Assembly (NCBI GenBank): GCA_045604965.1
Contig: JAZUPB010000028.1
Span: 1 to 17,250, forward strand
Length of the DNA: 17,250 bases
Direction of reading: 5' to 3'
Source: JAISGQ01 sp045604965
Lineage (GTDB): Bacteria; Bacillota; Clostridia; Oscillospirales; Acutalibacteraceae
Shown piece by piece: positions 6,160-13,852 of this stretch. How positions within the stretch are numbered: position 1 is the stretch's first letter; the number at the start of each line of letters is the position of its first letter. The translations under genes were made by a program, and so were the position numbers. Under the pieces are notes generated by a model, which did no database searches, had not been told where the DNA came from, and saw only the letters and a program-made list of their open reading frames with translations.

Positions 6160-6201
6160 ATCTTCATATTATTCGTCCCGTGGAATAAAAGGAGATTTGC
6201 T

Positions 6202-6387
6202 ATGAAATATATTACGGCAAGTCAAGCTGCTGCAAAATGGAATATATCACAAAGAAGAGTACAGATTCTTTGTTCCGAAGGCAGAATTAAAGGAGTATTT
6301 AAGCTCGGAGAAAATTGGGCAATTCCCGAAAGCTCCGAAAAACCGCTTGACGGCAGAACCAAAAAGGAGAATAAAGGGAATGCATAA
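6202..6387 (+). CDS. Small HTH (MerR/excisionase-like) protein heading the R-M operon
   Basis: The 61-aa protein starts after AAAAGGAG. It is essentially one winged-helix HTH_17-type domain: YITASQAAAKWNISQRRVQILCSEGRIKG, then a wing VFKLGENWAIP and a basic tail. This fold is shared by Xis proteins and small regulators. The final codons overlap the start of the first methyltransferase (ATG 6380, stop 6385-6387), so expression is coupled. Position suggests a controller-like regulator of the restriction system rather than an excisionase, since the Int-linked Xis-like protein is at 13405. That role is inferred; classical C proteins are of the XRE type, unlike this one. Confidence 0.8.
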   Translation: MKYITASQAAAKWNISQRRVQILCSEGRIKGVFKLGENWAIPESSEKPLDGRTKKENKGNA

Positions 6388-7438
6388 ATGGAATGTTATA
6401 GACTTATTCTGCGGAGCAGGCGGCTTATCCTATGGTTTTGAGCAAGCAGGGTTTAATATCTTACTTGGTATAGACAACGATGCAAAAGCACTTGAAACCT
6501 TTAAAAGAAACCACAACGGAGCAAAGACTATCTGCGGTGATATTACAGATATTACATATAAAGACCACATTGCACCACTTATAGAAGGTAAAAAAATTGA
6601 CGTAATTATTGGTGGACCTCCGTGTCAAGGATTCTCTTTATCCGGTCCGCGCAATTTTAATGACCCACGAAACAAACTGTATCTCAGTTACATTCGCCTT
6701 GTGAAAGAAATCCAACCCAGAGCGTTTGTTATTGAGAATGTGCCCGGACTGGTTGGTTTGTTCAATGGTGAAGTGAAGGATAATATTATTAAAATCTTCA
6801 CTGAAATGGGTTATGAAGTAAAGTATAAAATACTCTGTGCCGCAGACTATGGTGTCCCTCAAAGTAGAAAAAGGGTTATTTTTGTTGGCGTTAAGGGCGC
6901 AAATACATTTGAGTATCCGGCAATTCAAACAGAACAAGTAACTTGTGAAATGGCTTTGGGTGACCTCCCCTCTCTTGTTGATTCCATTGGAGATGACATC
7001 CAAAGTTATGCAACCGCTCCACAGAATGCCTATCAAAAACTAATGAGAGAAAGGTCCGATTGTGTTCGTAACCATATCGCTGCTTCTCATAGTGAAAAGG
7101 TTCAACATATTATTTCGCTTGTTCCAGATGGTGGAAACTATAAAGACCTTCCGGAAGAATTTAGAAAATCAAGAAATTTCCATGTCGCATGGACTCGCTT
7201 CAACAGCCGAAAACCTGCACCCACCATCGACACAGGACATCGTCACCACTTTCATTACAAATACAATCGTGTTCCGACTGTCCGCGAGTGTGCAAGGCTC
7301 CAATCTTTCCCCGATGATTTTATTTTCTTAGGGAACAAAACTCAACAATTTAGACAGGTAGGCAATGCTGTACCGCCCCTCATGGCACAGAGAATTGCTG
7401 AACAAATACTGAAACTCATAGAAGGCGAGGGCAAATAA
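6380..7438 (+). CDS. DNA (cytosine-5) methyltransferase, first of pair
   Basis: The start ATG 6380 (MHKWNVIDLF) is preferred over the upstream in-frame start at 6347 because AAGGAGA (6364-6370) precedes it and motif I normally begins close to the N-terminus. The 352-aa enzyme shows C5-methylase motifs in order: I DLFCGAGGLSYGF, IV GGPPCQGFS with catalytic Cys82, VI ENVPGL, VIII QSRKRVIFVG, a target-recognition region (about residues 205-285), IX RECARLQSFPDDF and X QVGNAVPP. It transfers methyl from S-adenosylmethionine to cytosine in a specific DNA site. Its stop overlaps the ATG of the endonuclease (TAATG), so both are translated together. The recognition sequence cannot be read from the protein by eye. 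Confidence 0.95.
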   Translation: MHKWNVIDLFCGAGGLSYGFEQAGFNILLGIDNDAKALETFKRNHNGAKTICGDITDITYKDHIAPLIEGKKIDVIIGGPPCQGFSLSGPRNFNDPRNKLYLSYIRLVKEIQPRAFVIENVPGLVGLFNGEVKDNIIKIFTEMGYEVKYKILCAADYGVPQSRKRVIFVGVKGANTFEYPAIQTEQVTCEMALGDLPSLVDSIGDDIQSYATAPQNAYQKLMRERSDCVRNHIAASHSEKVQHIISLVPDGGNYKDLPEEFRKSRNFHVAWTRFNSRKPAPTIDTGHRHHFHYKYNRVPTVRECARLQSFPDDFIFLGNKTQQFRQVGNAVPPLMAQRIAEQILKLIEGEGK

Positions 7439-8853
7439 TGGAATACAAGATACCAGAACAATTTTACTTTAGAATTCATCATGCAAGACCTCGCTTTAAG
7501 AACGACGTTGAGAATGTTTTGATTTATGTTGCTGAGAACATTGCAAAACTCACCCCGATGCCCGAGTCAGATTTTGCTCAGAAATTAAACCAAGCAATCT
7601 ATGGCTATCCGGGAAATGCACATAAAGAATTAAAGACTATCAACAACTGGCGAACGGAGATATCATCTTTGTTCGGTTTTGTTCAGCATAATGACAATGA
7701 CATTGCCGAGGCTGGCAGACGTGCAAAGGAGCTCGCAGAAAACGGTGACTTGGTTGCATTTTTCAAAACATACCTGTACTCGTTCCAGTATCCTGGTGCA
7801 CATATCAAATCCCATGCCATACTGGAACAGATTGAACATGGCATTCATTTCAAACCTGCACAATACATCCTACGTTTGCTCACCCATATCAAAGAGATTG
7901 AAGGCACAAATATCGGTTTAACAAAAGGCGAAATTTGTCATTGCGTATTTAATGACTTGAGAGTAACCAGAGACGGTGAGGACGTTTCCTTTGTATGGGA
8001 GCGAATCAAAGCAAACCGAAAAAGCAAACTTACCTATGATATGACAGGTGATGTGATTCGTTATGCCGGAGACATCGTTGATTATATGGAGATTGCAAAC
8101 CTCTTGAAAACATGGGATAGCAGAACATATTATCTCAACGACTTAGAGGCGGAAACCATTGTAAAATTCATCGAATCAAAAGAATGGTTCTCAGGTTATG
8201 ACCGTATGATAGAAAGCAAACAAGGCTCTCTGGATGCAATCAATAGTGTGTATTATGACTGGTTTTCATATGTTAACCGTGATATGGATACCACCGATTT
8301 TAAGACTGACATTCTTGCTTTCATTGCTGGTGACCAACAAGAATATGAAGCACTCAAAAACACTGGAAGAGAAATCACTGGCAGGATTGAGTCCGAGGAA
8401 GAGTTCACCACAAAGGACATTGGTGATATGGGTGAATCCCTTGTCCACGGCCATGAGTGTATGAGAGTTAAAATCGGTGGTCGCGAGGACCTTATCCACC
8501 TTATCAAGCGAATTCCGACCCAGTTTGCAGTTGGCTATGATATTAGCTCTGTTGAACTGGATGAAAGAAAAAGATACATTGAGGTCAAAACAACCATCAG
8601 TTCCAAGCCTCTGCATTTCAATTCCGTCCACCTTACCCGAAACGAGTGGAACACCGCAAGTACAACAAGGGAAGCGTATTATGTGTATCGACTAATGATA
8701 AGCAAGGGCGGTACAAAGCTATTCTTGTTGCAGGACCCTGTGGGACTCTACAAGCAGGATAAAATTAGTATGATACCGAGTGATGGTGCAGATATTACAT
8801 TTGACCCGAAAACAGTAGGAAGATTTGAGGATTTATTAGTATGGAGACACTAA
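7438..8853 (+). CDS. Restriction endonuclease with C-terminal DUF3883 (PD-(D/E)xK) domain
   Basis: The 471-aa protein starts in TAATG overlapping the first methylase. The C-terminal domain (about 325-471) matches DUF3883 (NO VEIN C-terminal family), a PD-(D/E)xK nuclease fold: MGESLV with Glu333, VGYDISS with Asp368, YIEVKTT with Glu382 and Lys384, then LTRNEW and YYVYRLM. Residues 1-310 are mostly helical without a family I can name; the part around LTKGEICHCVFNDLRV looks like a winged-helix segment and may read DNA. Between two cytosine methylases in one operon, the natural role is cleavage of unmethylated DNA at the methylases' site. Cleavage specificity is unknown. Its last 13 bp overlap the second methylase. 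Confidence 0.85.
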   Translation: MEYKIPEQFYFRIHHARPRFKNDVENVLIYVAENIAKLTPMPESDFAQKLNQAIYGYPGNAHKELKTINNWRTEISSLFGFVQHNDNDIAEAGRRAKELAENGDLVAFFKTYLYSFQYPGAHIKSHAILEQIEHGIHFKPAQYILRLLTHIKEIEGTNIGLTKGEICHCVFNDLRVTRDGEDVSFVWERIKANRKSKLTYDMTGDVIRYAGDIVDYMEIANLLKTWDSRTYYLNDLEAETIVKFIESKEWFSGYDRMIESKQGSLDAINSVYYDWFSYVNRDMDTTDFKTDILAFIAGDQQEYEALKNTGREITGRIESEEEFTTKDIGDMGESLVHGHECMRVKIGGREDLIHLIKRIPTQFAVGYDISSVELDERKRYIEVKTTISSKPLHFNSVHLTRNEWNTASTTREAYYVYRLMISKGGTKLFLLQDPVGLYKQDKISMIPSDGADITFDPKTVGRFEDLLVWRH

Positions 8854-9818
8854 AAGCTGCATCCTTGTTTTGTGGTTGTGGCGGAACCGATGTTGGTATG
8901 CTTGGAGACTTTGATTTTCTTGGCAGACGATACCATTCAAATGGTATTGAGATTGTGTATGCCAATGATATTGACGCAAACGCCTGTGCTATTTTTGAAG
9001 AGAATTTCGGTCTTACTCCCGACAATCGAGATATACGCACTATTTCACCTAAGGAACTGCCCGAATTTGATATTTTGACAGGTGGCTTCCCGTGTCAATC
9101 TTTTTCTATCATTGCTCAAAACCCTCCCCGTTTAGGCATAAAGGATGACCGCGGAACGCTGTTCTTTGAGATGTGTAGAATTATTAGGGAAAGGCAGCCG
9201 AAATGCTTTATTGCCGAAAATGTTAAAGGCATACTGACTGCAAACAAAAAGGCTGCATTTCCTCTTATTCTGCAAGAGTTTGAGAATAGCGGCTATGATG
9301 TAAAATACACTGTCCTGAATGCAGCAGAATATGGTGTTCCTCAAAAAAGAGAAAGAGTTATCATAGTTGGATTTCGCAAGGATTTAGGCGTTGATTTCAC
9401 TTTCCCTACTCCTATTATTTGTACAGAGGAGGCATTCGAACCTCTGCAATCTGTTATTGAGGCAGAAGTTCCAGAGAAGTATTATTTCAGTGATAAAGCG
9501 GTTGCTGGTATGATGAGGAAACGAGAGAGCATGAACAAAGGACGCGCTCAGGATATTTCCAAACCGTGCAACACCGTTGGTGCTCACCTCGCCAAAGTAT
9601 CACTAAACAGTACGGACCCCGTTCTGTTTGTTAATGGCAGATATCGTCGTTTTACGCCCAGAGAGGTCGCTCGAATACAGTCCTTTCCTGAATCATTTAA
9701 GCTCATTGGCAGTGAAAGCGCACAGTATAGAGCTCTCGGAAACGCCATACCTCCGGTTATGTTTTGGTATGTTGTGAGGAAAGTAGTAGAGTTACTCAGA
9801 AAAAGTAATAAAGAATAG
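8841..9818 (+). CDS. DNA (cytosine-5) methyltransferase, second of pair
   Basis: The 325-aa enzyme starts inside the end of the endonuclease gene, with GAGG about 10 bp upstream. Motifs: I SLFCGCGGTDVGM, IV GGFPCQSFS with catalytic Cys85, VI ENVKG, VIII QKRERVIIVG, IX RRFTPREVARIQSFP and X ALGNAIPPVMFWYV. The target-recognition region (about 200-260) shows no obvious similarity by eye to that of the first methylase, so this is not a recent tandem duplicate. Two different C5 methylases around one endonuclease usually means that each strand of an asymmetric site needs its own enzyme (known for several type II systems); that is the favoured interpretation here. A good terminator follows. Confidence 0.95.
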   Translation: METLKAASLFCGCGGTDVGMLGDFDFLGRRYHSNGIEIVYANDIDANACAIFEENFGLTPDNRDIRTISPKELPEFDILTGGFPCQSFSIIAQNPPRLGIKDDRGTLFFEMCRIIRERQPKCFIAENVKGILTANKKAAFPLILQEFENSGYDVKYTVLNAAEYGVPQKRERVIIVGFRKDLGVDFTFPTPIICTEEAFEPLQSVIEAEVPEKYYFSDKAVAGMMRKRESMNKGRAQDISKPCNTVGAHLAKVSLNSTDPVLFVNGRYRRFTPREVARIQSFPESFKLIGSESAQYRALGNAIPPVMFWYVVRKVVELLRKSNKE

Positions 9819-9824
9819 GTAGGT

Positions 9825-9855
9825 AAAGCAGGGCTGTGATAAGCCCTGCTTTTTT
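9825..9855 (+). terminator. Intrinsic terminator of the R-M operon
   Basis: AAAGCAGGGCT (9825-9835) pairs perfectly with AGCCCTGCTTT (9842-9852) across GTGATA, followed by a T-run to 9855. It starts 7 bp after the second methylase stop and separates it from the convergent resolvase gene. Confidence 0.9.
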
Positions 9856-9879
9856 AGTGGGTGCAGGTCATTGTTTATT

Positions 9880-10446
9880 CTACGTTCTTCTTCGTTTTTC
9901 TCTCAATAGAGTACTCTTGCTAATTCCTGTCATGCTTTCCACTTGCTTATAGGAGTGGTTTTCAAGGAGCTCCATAGCGTGGTCGAGCTGTGCTTTTGTA
10001 TATTTAAGTGGTCTGCCTTCTCGATATCCGGGCTTCTGGCGTGCAATAGCCTTGCCGGATTGCGTGCGTTCAACTATCATATCTCTTTCATATTCTGCGA
10101 AAGCAAGAAGTATTTGAACCATTAGCTTACCTGTGGGAGTGTTCTGCGCCACACCCATATTTGATATGTTTACGATGATTCCGCGCTCGACGAGTTGCTT
10201 AATTAGTGCAGCACCTTCGGATGCGGTACGGGCAAAGCGGTCAAATTTTGTAACAATAAGAGTATCTCCGGGCTGCATCTTTTCAATTAATTCATTGAAT
10301 TTTGGACGCACCATGGTTGTACCGGTATAGCATTCTTCGACTATTTCTTGTGCGCCTAAAGCAATGAGCTGTTCATGCTGGTCGTTGAGGCTGTTGCCCT
10401 CTTTTTGCTGTCCCTTGCTTGATACTCTTGCGTATCCATATATCAT
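9880..10446 (-). CDS. Small serine recombinase (resolvase/invertase family)
   Basis: The 188-aa protein has the classic layout: MIYGYARVSS with the nucleophile Ser9, DTLIVTKFDRFAR (residues about 61-73) and the LLAFAEYERDMIVERTQSGKAIAR long helix, then a C-terminal HTH (YTKAQLDHAMELLENHSYKQVESMTGISKSTLLREK). Length is normal for a resolvase. AGTGAGGT precedes the ATG. It lies 52 bp downstream of the rep gene on the same strand, with a small dyad flanked by AGTTATG repeats in between (10472-10503). A plausible role is resolving multimers or cointegrates of the replicating circle; inversion of a segment cannot be excluded. Confidence 0.92.
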   Translation of the reverse strand: MIYGYARVSSKGQQKEGNSLNDQHEQLIALGAQEIVEECYTGTTMVRPKFNELIEKMQPGDTLIVTKFDRFARTASEGAALIKQLVERGIIVNISNMGVAQNTPTGKLMVQILLAFAEYERDMIVERTQSGKAIARQKPGYREGRPLKYTKAQLDHAMELLENHSYKQVESMTGISKSTLLREKRRRT

Positions 10447-10498
10447 AATTGTTACCTCACTTTTGAATATAAGTTATGACGCCGAATAAATGGCGTAG

Positions 10499-11764
10499 TT
10501 ATGCAGTGCTGCGAATGGGGTCAAAACTGATAAGTTTTGAATATGGTTGCCTGTGCACATAGTTTGTTCCACACAAAGTGTAGTACTGTCCATTAGGAAG
10601 AAGGTGGGTAATATAGCCATCTTTGGTTGAATATAACCGACCAATTCCGATAGGGTACCAAAGCCCATTGACGTAGTAATAAAGCATCGAACCTCTATAA
10701 AGATATGTATATCCTTCGCTTAAGAAAAAACGATTACCATTTTCGCACGTGAAATACAGCTGACTCCAACCTGCCGCGGAGGCGGCTTTGATTTTTGCGA
10801 TAAACGCATCACACTTTCCTTTTTCAAAACTGTCGCAGTAGGCTGAAATATATCCATCTGAATAAGCTTGAATTCCTGATATAGTTGAGTCAAAAACGTT
10901 ACATCCAAGGCTCAAGCGATTCTGCATAGAAAGATAAGCATCGGCTGATTCTGTTCCGTTAAAATATGAATTATAACCATCAATATATCCGTCGCTGCAT
11001 CCAGTATCTTGTCCGGCTGTTATAGCAAAAGTGATGTCATTTTTTTCCTGACCATCAACTTTAACATACAAGTTATGCGAATATGCGTTGCCATAGTCGT
11101 TTATCCCATAATAGCATTTAGAGTGTTTTTTTCGATAACCATCGTAGCAAGATGATGAGAACATTTCTTCTTTAGTTATCTCTTCTTTAATTGTGGGGAC
11201 AGAGCACATACCGATATTTTTGTATGCGCTCCTTCGACTGGAATTCTTATATCGGTCAGCGTTGTTCATAAAATAGTTTGCTAAAGTTTGAAATGACCCA
11301 TCTGTAAGAGATGCTTCTTTGGTAAAAACATATCCGCATCCCCACGCAGAGATAATCCATTCTGTTTTTATGTTTTTGGATATCAATGCGTGTGCGTGAA
11401 TTCTGCCAACTTTACTGATTCCCACGATTATTGTCATTTTTGGTTTTTCACCGTGCTTACGAGCTCTGTATTCAAGCCGGTCAACAAAACGGTCTATGTA
11501 CGCCCATATATCATCGGTAACCGAAGCATAAAAATCATCACTGATAGAGAGTACTACGGCAGTATCACCACCATCAAAATTACGATTAAGTAAATGAGCA
11601 TAGGTTTCATTTCTGCGACGTCTGTTATTCACTTCCACTTCCGGACGTGTTGGATTTTTTCTGCAAGCTCGGGTTCTGTCGGAGCAGTCCGCATTTTTAC
11701 TACTTTTGCGCTCGGATATCGTTTTGCCATCGTCGCATACAATTTTGGTATAAATCTTTTTCAT
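10499..11764 (-). CDS. HUH rolling-circle replication initiator with aromatic-rich C-terminal extension
   Basis: Start ATG 11764 follows GAGAGG. In the 421-aa protein, residues about 40-190 match rolling-circle Rep proteins of Gram-positive elements: RRRRNETYAHLLNRNFDGGDTAVVLSIS, then VGRIHAHALIS with the HUH pair His123-Ala-His125, then LANYFMNNADR with Tyr164 as likely nicking residue, and RRSAYKNIGMCSVP, the usual tail of this domain. It would nick the origin and start strand-displacement replication. Residues about 205-421 are unusual: rich in Tyr, Gly, Ser and Asn with internal similarity (DGYIDGYNSYF and SDGYISAYCDSF) and a beta-rich end. I know no domain for this part. The dyad at 11801-11867, just upstream, is a candidate origin. 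Host range and copy control are unknown. Confidence 0.78.
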   Translation of the reverse strand: MKKIYTKIVCDDGKTISERKSSKNADCSDRTRACRKNPTRPEVEVNNRRRRNETYAHLLNRNFDGGDTAVVLSISDDFYASVTDDIWAYIDRFVDRLEYRARKHGEKPKMTIIVGISKVGRIHAHALISKNIKTEWIISAWGCGYVFTKEASLTDGSFQTLANYFMNNADRYKNSSRRSAYKNIGMCSVPTIKEEITKEEMFSSSCYDGYRKKHSKCYYGINDYGNAYSHNLYVKVDGQEKNDITFAITAGQDTGCSDGYIDGYNSYFNGTESADAYLSMQNRLSLGCNVFDSTISGIQAYSDGYISAYCDSFEKGKCDAFIAKIKAASAAGWSQLYFTCENGNRFFLSEGYTYLYRGSMLYYYVNGLWYPIGIGRLYSTKDGYITHLLPNGQYYTLCGTNYVHRQPYSKLISFDPIRSTA

Positions 11765-11800
11765 AGGATAGTTTCCTCTCTGTTTTAATACATTAACAAG

Positions 11801-11867
11801 ATATAGTAGTTGAGGCTGCAGTGTATATGTGCGTCATTGCGCGCATATAACACCCTCAATACTATAT
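11801..11867. other. Long imperfect hairpin upstream of rep; candidate replication origin
   Basis: TATAGTA(G)TTGAGG (11802-11815) pairs with CCTCAATACTATA (11854-11866) with one bulged base; inside, GTGTATATGTGCG (11821-11833) pairs with CGCGCATATAACAC (11840-11853) with a bulge and a G-T pair. The cruciform begins 36 bp upstream of the rep start codon. Double-strand origins of rolling-circle replicons are hairpins close to rep, so a dso is the favoured reading; a regulatory hairpin in the rep leader is the alternative. The rest of 11868-12070 is very A/T-rich with a TTGACA (11957) lacking a good -10 partner and a GTTTAA/TTAAAC dyad around 11991-12012. Confidence 0.5.
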
Positions 11868-12078
11868 ACAAGTTATTGAGCCGATTTTTAAACTAAATTA
11901 AGCAAAAAAATTGCTAAAAACAAAATTCACTCTGAATTTTCCACTTTTACAGATAGTTGACATCACTTTAAAAATTTTTTTCGAAATTGGTTTAAAAACA
12001 GTGTATTAAACTTGTATATATAAGTGGACGCAGTGGTGCGAATGTTTTTCAAAACGCTGTGTACTATATATTGAAAGG

Positions 12079-12100
12079 CGCGACAATAAGATTTGTCGCG
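12079..12100 (+). promoter_or_regulatory. Hairpin between Shine-Dalgarno and integrase start
   Basis: CGCGACAA (12079-12086) pairs perfectly with TTGTCGCG (12093-12100) across TAAGAT. GAAAGG, the only reasonable ribosome site, ends where the hairpin begins, and the possible start codons lie after it (12102 or 12114). Folding would bring the ribosome site near the start codon. This suggests structure-dependent translation of the integrase, an inference. Confidence 0.45.
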
Positions 12101-12113
12101 AATGGTAATAATA

Positions 12114-13412
12114 ATGCCAACCACAAAATCTATGGAATACTTCTACAGAGATTATTCGTTTTGCGTACATGAGCAGGTCTCGGCAGAAGGGAAAACAATT
12201 TATCGAACCCGAATCCCCACGGGAGAGAGAAATGCAAATGGAGCCCCGAAGTATAAGGATATGACTGGTAAGACGAAAACAGCGGTAAAATTAAAGGCTC
12301 ACGCATTTATAGACAAACTAATTGAAATTCAGGGACGCCGTAGTAAAGGTTTATCCGACGAAGGAATGACTGTTGCAGAACTGGCCGAAAAATTTATGGC
12401 AGACAAGACACAGGAGGGAAAGTCCTTACGAGCATCAACAGCGGCATTGTATTGGAATATAATAAAAGTCCATATTATTCCTGCTTTAGGCGATAAAGAA
12501 ATAAGTTCGTTGGACTATGACATTCTGCAAGAGTTTGTAGACACAAAGTTGGGGTATAGTCGACAGATGGTGAAAGATATTAAATCAATCTTGAAACAGA
12601 TGTTTGACTTTGCTATGCGAAAAAAGTATGTCAAGGAAAACCCTGCACTACTTATTAAAGTTTATGCAAGAGAATCTGAACCTGTGGAAGCATTATCGGA
12701 GCGGCAGGAAAAAGTATTGGTTAAAGCGTTAAAAATACTACCACAACGCTTAGAGGTTCACTATGGAATAGCTCGTTCGCCGCATTTTAAGAAAACATTT
12801 GGTGTAGCGTTGCTTGTAGCACTTAATTGCGGTTTGAGAAAAGGCGAATTATTTGGTCTGTCTACTGATTGCGTTGATATACAAAAGGGCGTAATCAAAG
12901 TTCGTCAACAGCTAATGTTCGACAGTAAGAAAACTACTGGAATAATAGTTAATAAACTGAAAACTAACGCGAGCTGCAGGGAAGTGCCAATTCCTGATGA
13001 AATCAGAGAGATAATCGCCGAGCACAAAAGACATGCAGAAGAGTTGGAGCATACATTGATGTTCTGCAAGGAAAATGGTACCCCATATACTTATTCTGAC
13101 ATAAGGCGAAGATTGGAAACAGTTAATAAGATGTGCAATGAAATTTCTCTTTTGGAGACTGAACCGTTTGAGTTTGGAAAATTCACGCTTCATCAGCTAC
13201 GTCATACTTATTGCACTCACTTATATGAGTCGGGCATCGACCTATTCGCAGCTCAATACTTTATGGGACACGATAAGGGGAAAGTTACAATGGATATTTA
13301 CACGAGTCTGCGAGAAAAGCATACGCAAACCGCAGCTGCTGCAGTGCGAAAAATTAATTTCACAAGCATTTCCCCGGAAGTATTCAGGGAAGGAGGAGAA
13401 GTTAATGGATAA
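12114..13412 (+). CDS. int: Tyrosine integrase of the element (phage/ICE type)
   Basis: The start is placed at ATG 12114 (MPTTKSMEYF); ATG 12102 and TTG 12093 are in frame and possible, and none has a plain ribosome site. The 432-aa protein has an N-terminal arm-binding region (SAEGKTIYRTRIPTGE..KYKDMTGKTKTAVK), a SAM-like core-binding domain (TVAELAEKFM to FAMRKKYVKENP) and a catalytic domain with Arg242 in CGLRKGEL, LKTNASCREVPIP, HQLRH (His360, Arg363, His364), GHDKGK (His386) and Tyr396. All catalytic residues are present. It overlaps the Xis-like gene by 8 bp and lies near the right att, the common Int/Xis arrangement. It is the best candidate for the enzyme recombining the two 45-bp tRNA-Pro repeats. 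Confidence 0.93.
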   Translation: MPTTKSMEYFYRDYSFCVHEQVSAEGKTIYRTRIPTGERNANGAPKYKDMTGKTKTAVKLKAHAFIDKLIEIQGRRSKGLSDEGMTVAELAEKFMADKTQEGKSLRASTAALYWNIIKVHIIPALGDKEISSLDYDILQEFVDTKLGYSRQMVKDIKSILKQMFDFAMRKKYVKENPALLIKVYARESEPVEALSERQEKVLVKALKILPQRLEVHYGIARSPHFKKTFGVALLVALNCGLRKGELFGLSTDCVDIQKGVIKVRQQLMFDSKKTTGIIVNKLKTNASCREVPIPDEIREIIAEHKRHAEELEHTLMFCKENGTPYTYSDIRRRLETVNKMCNEISLLETEPFEFGKFTLHQLRHTYCTHLYESGIDLFAAQYFMGHDKGKVTMDIYTSLREKHTQTAAAAVRKINFTSISPEVFREGGEVNG

Positions 13413-13599
13413 TATCAACGCAAAGCCGCTCTATATTTCAACAGTAGATGCTGCGGAGAGATACAGTCTGTCTAAATCAACAATTAGAAGATTGTTCGAG
13501 GAACCAGATTTTCCTGATGTACTTAAAGTTGGACATCGAATCTGTATTCCTATGGATGCGTTTGATGAATACATGAAGAAATTCATTGAACACAAATAG
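13405..13599 (+). CDS. Excisionase-like small HTH protein
   Basis: The 64-aa protein starts at ATG 13405, right after GGAAGGAGG, and overlaps the integrase stop. It is a single winged-helix HTH_17/MerR-like domain: YISTVDAAERYSLSKSTIRRLFEE, then DVLKVGHRICIPMDAFDEYMKKF. The frame is open upstream inside int, but this start fits both ribosome site and domain. Size, fold and overlap with int are what is expected of Xis, which bends DNA at the arm sites and drives excision. A terminator follows at 13634, so int and this gene form one unit. Confidence 0.85.
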   Translation: MDNINAKPLYISTVDAAERYSLSKSTIRRLFEEPDFPDVLKVGHRICIPMDAFDEYMKKFIEHK

Positions 13600-13633
13600 T
13601 CTGGCATTTTGTTAAGCTGTTGTATTTATGTCA

Positions 13634-13670
13634 AAAAGGCTGCCGCAGAAATCCATGCGACAGCCTTTTG
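13634..13670 (+). terminator. Terminator after int and the Xis-like gene
   Basis: AAAAGGCTG (13634-13642) pairs with CAGCCTTTT (13661-13669), with CGCA/TGCG pairing inside. A and T tracts on both sides make it usable in both directions. The stretch 13671-13852 that follows is A/T-rich and holds no gene I can support. Confidence 0.8.
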
Positions 13671-13852
13671 AAATACATATAAATCTTTATTAGCTTTGTT
13701 TATAGTTAAAAATATATCCAGCATCAATTATGCAATGCAAGTTATTGAAAAAATATAGTTAGGGAATATAATTAATGGTAGAGTTATATATCAGAAAATA
13801 GAGATTTCTTAATACTGCATACTGGAATATTACGAGAAGCGAGGTTGTTCAG

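Noticed and set aside
10499..11764. Classical conjugative relaxase (MobA/Nic-type) for the HUH protein
   Set aside because: The motif order and the tail after the nicking tyrosine fit rolling-circle Rep proteins, and there is no three-histidine MOB motif or coupling protein.
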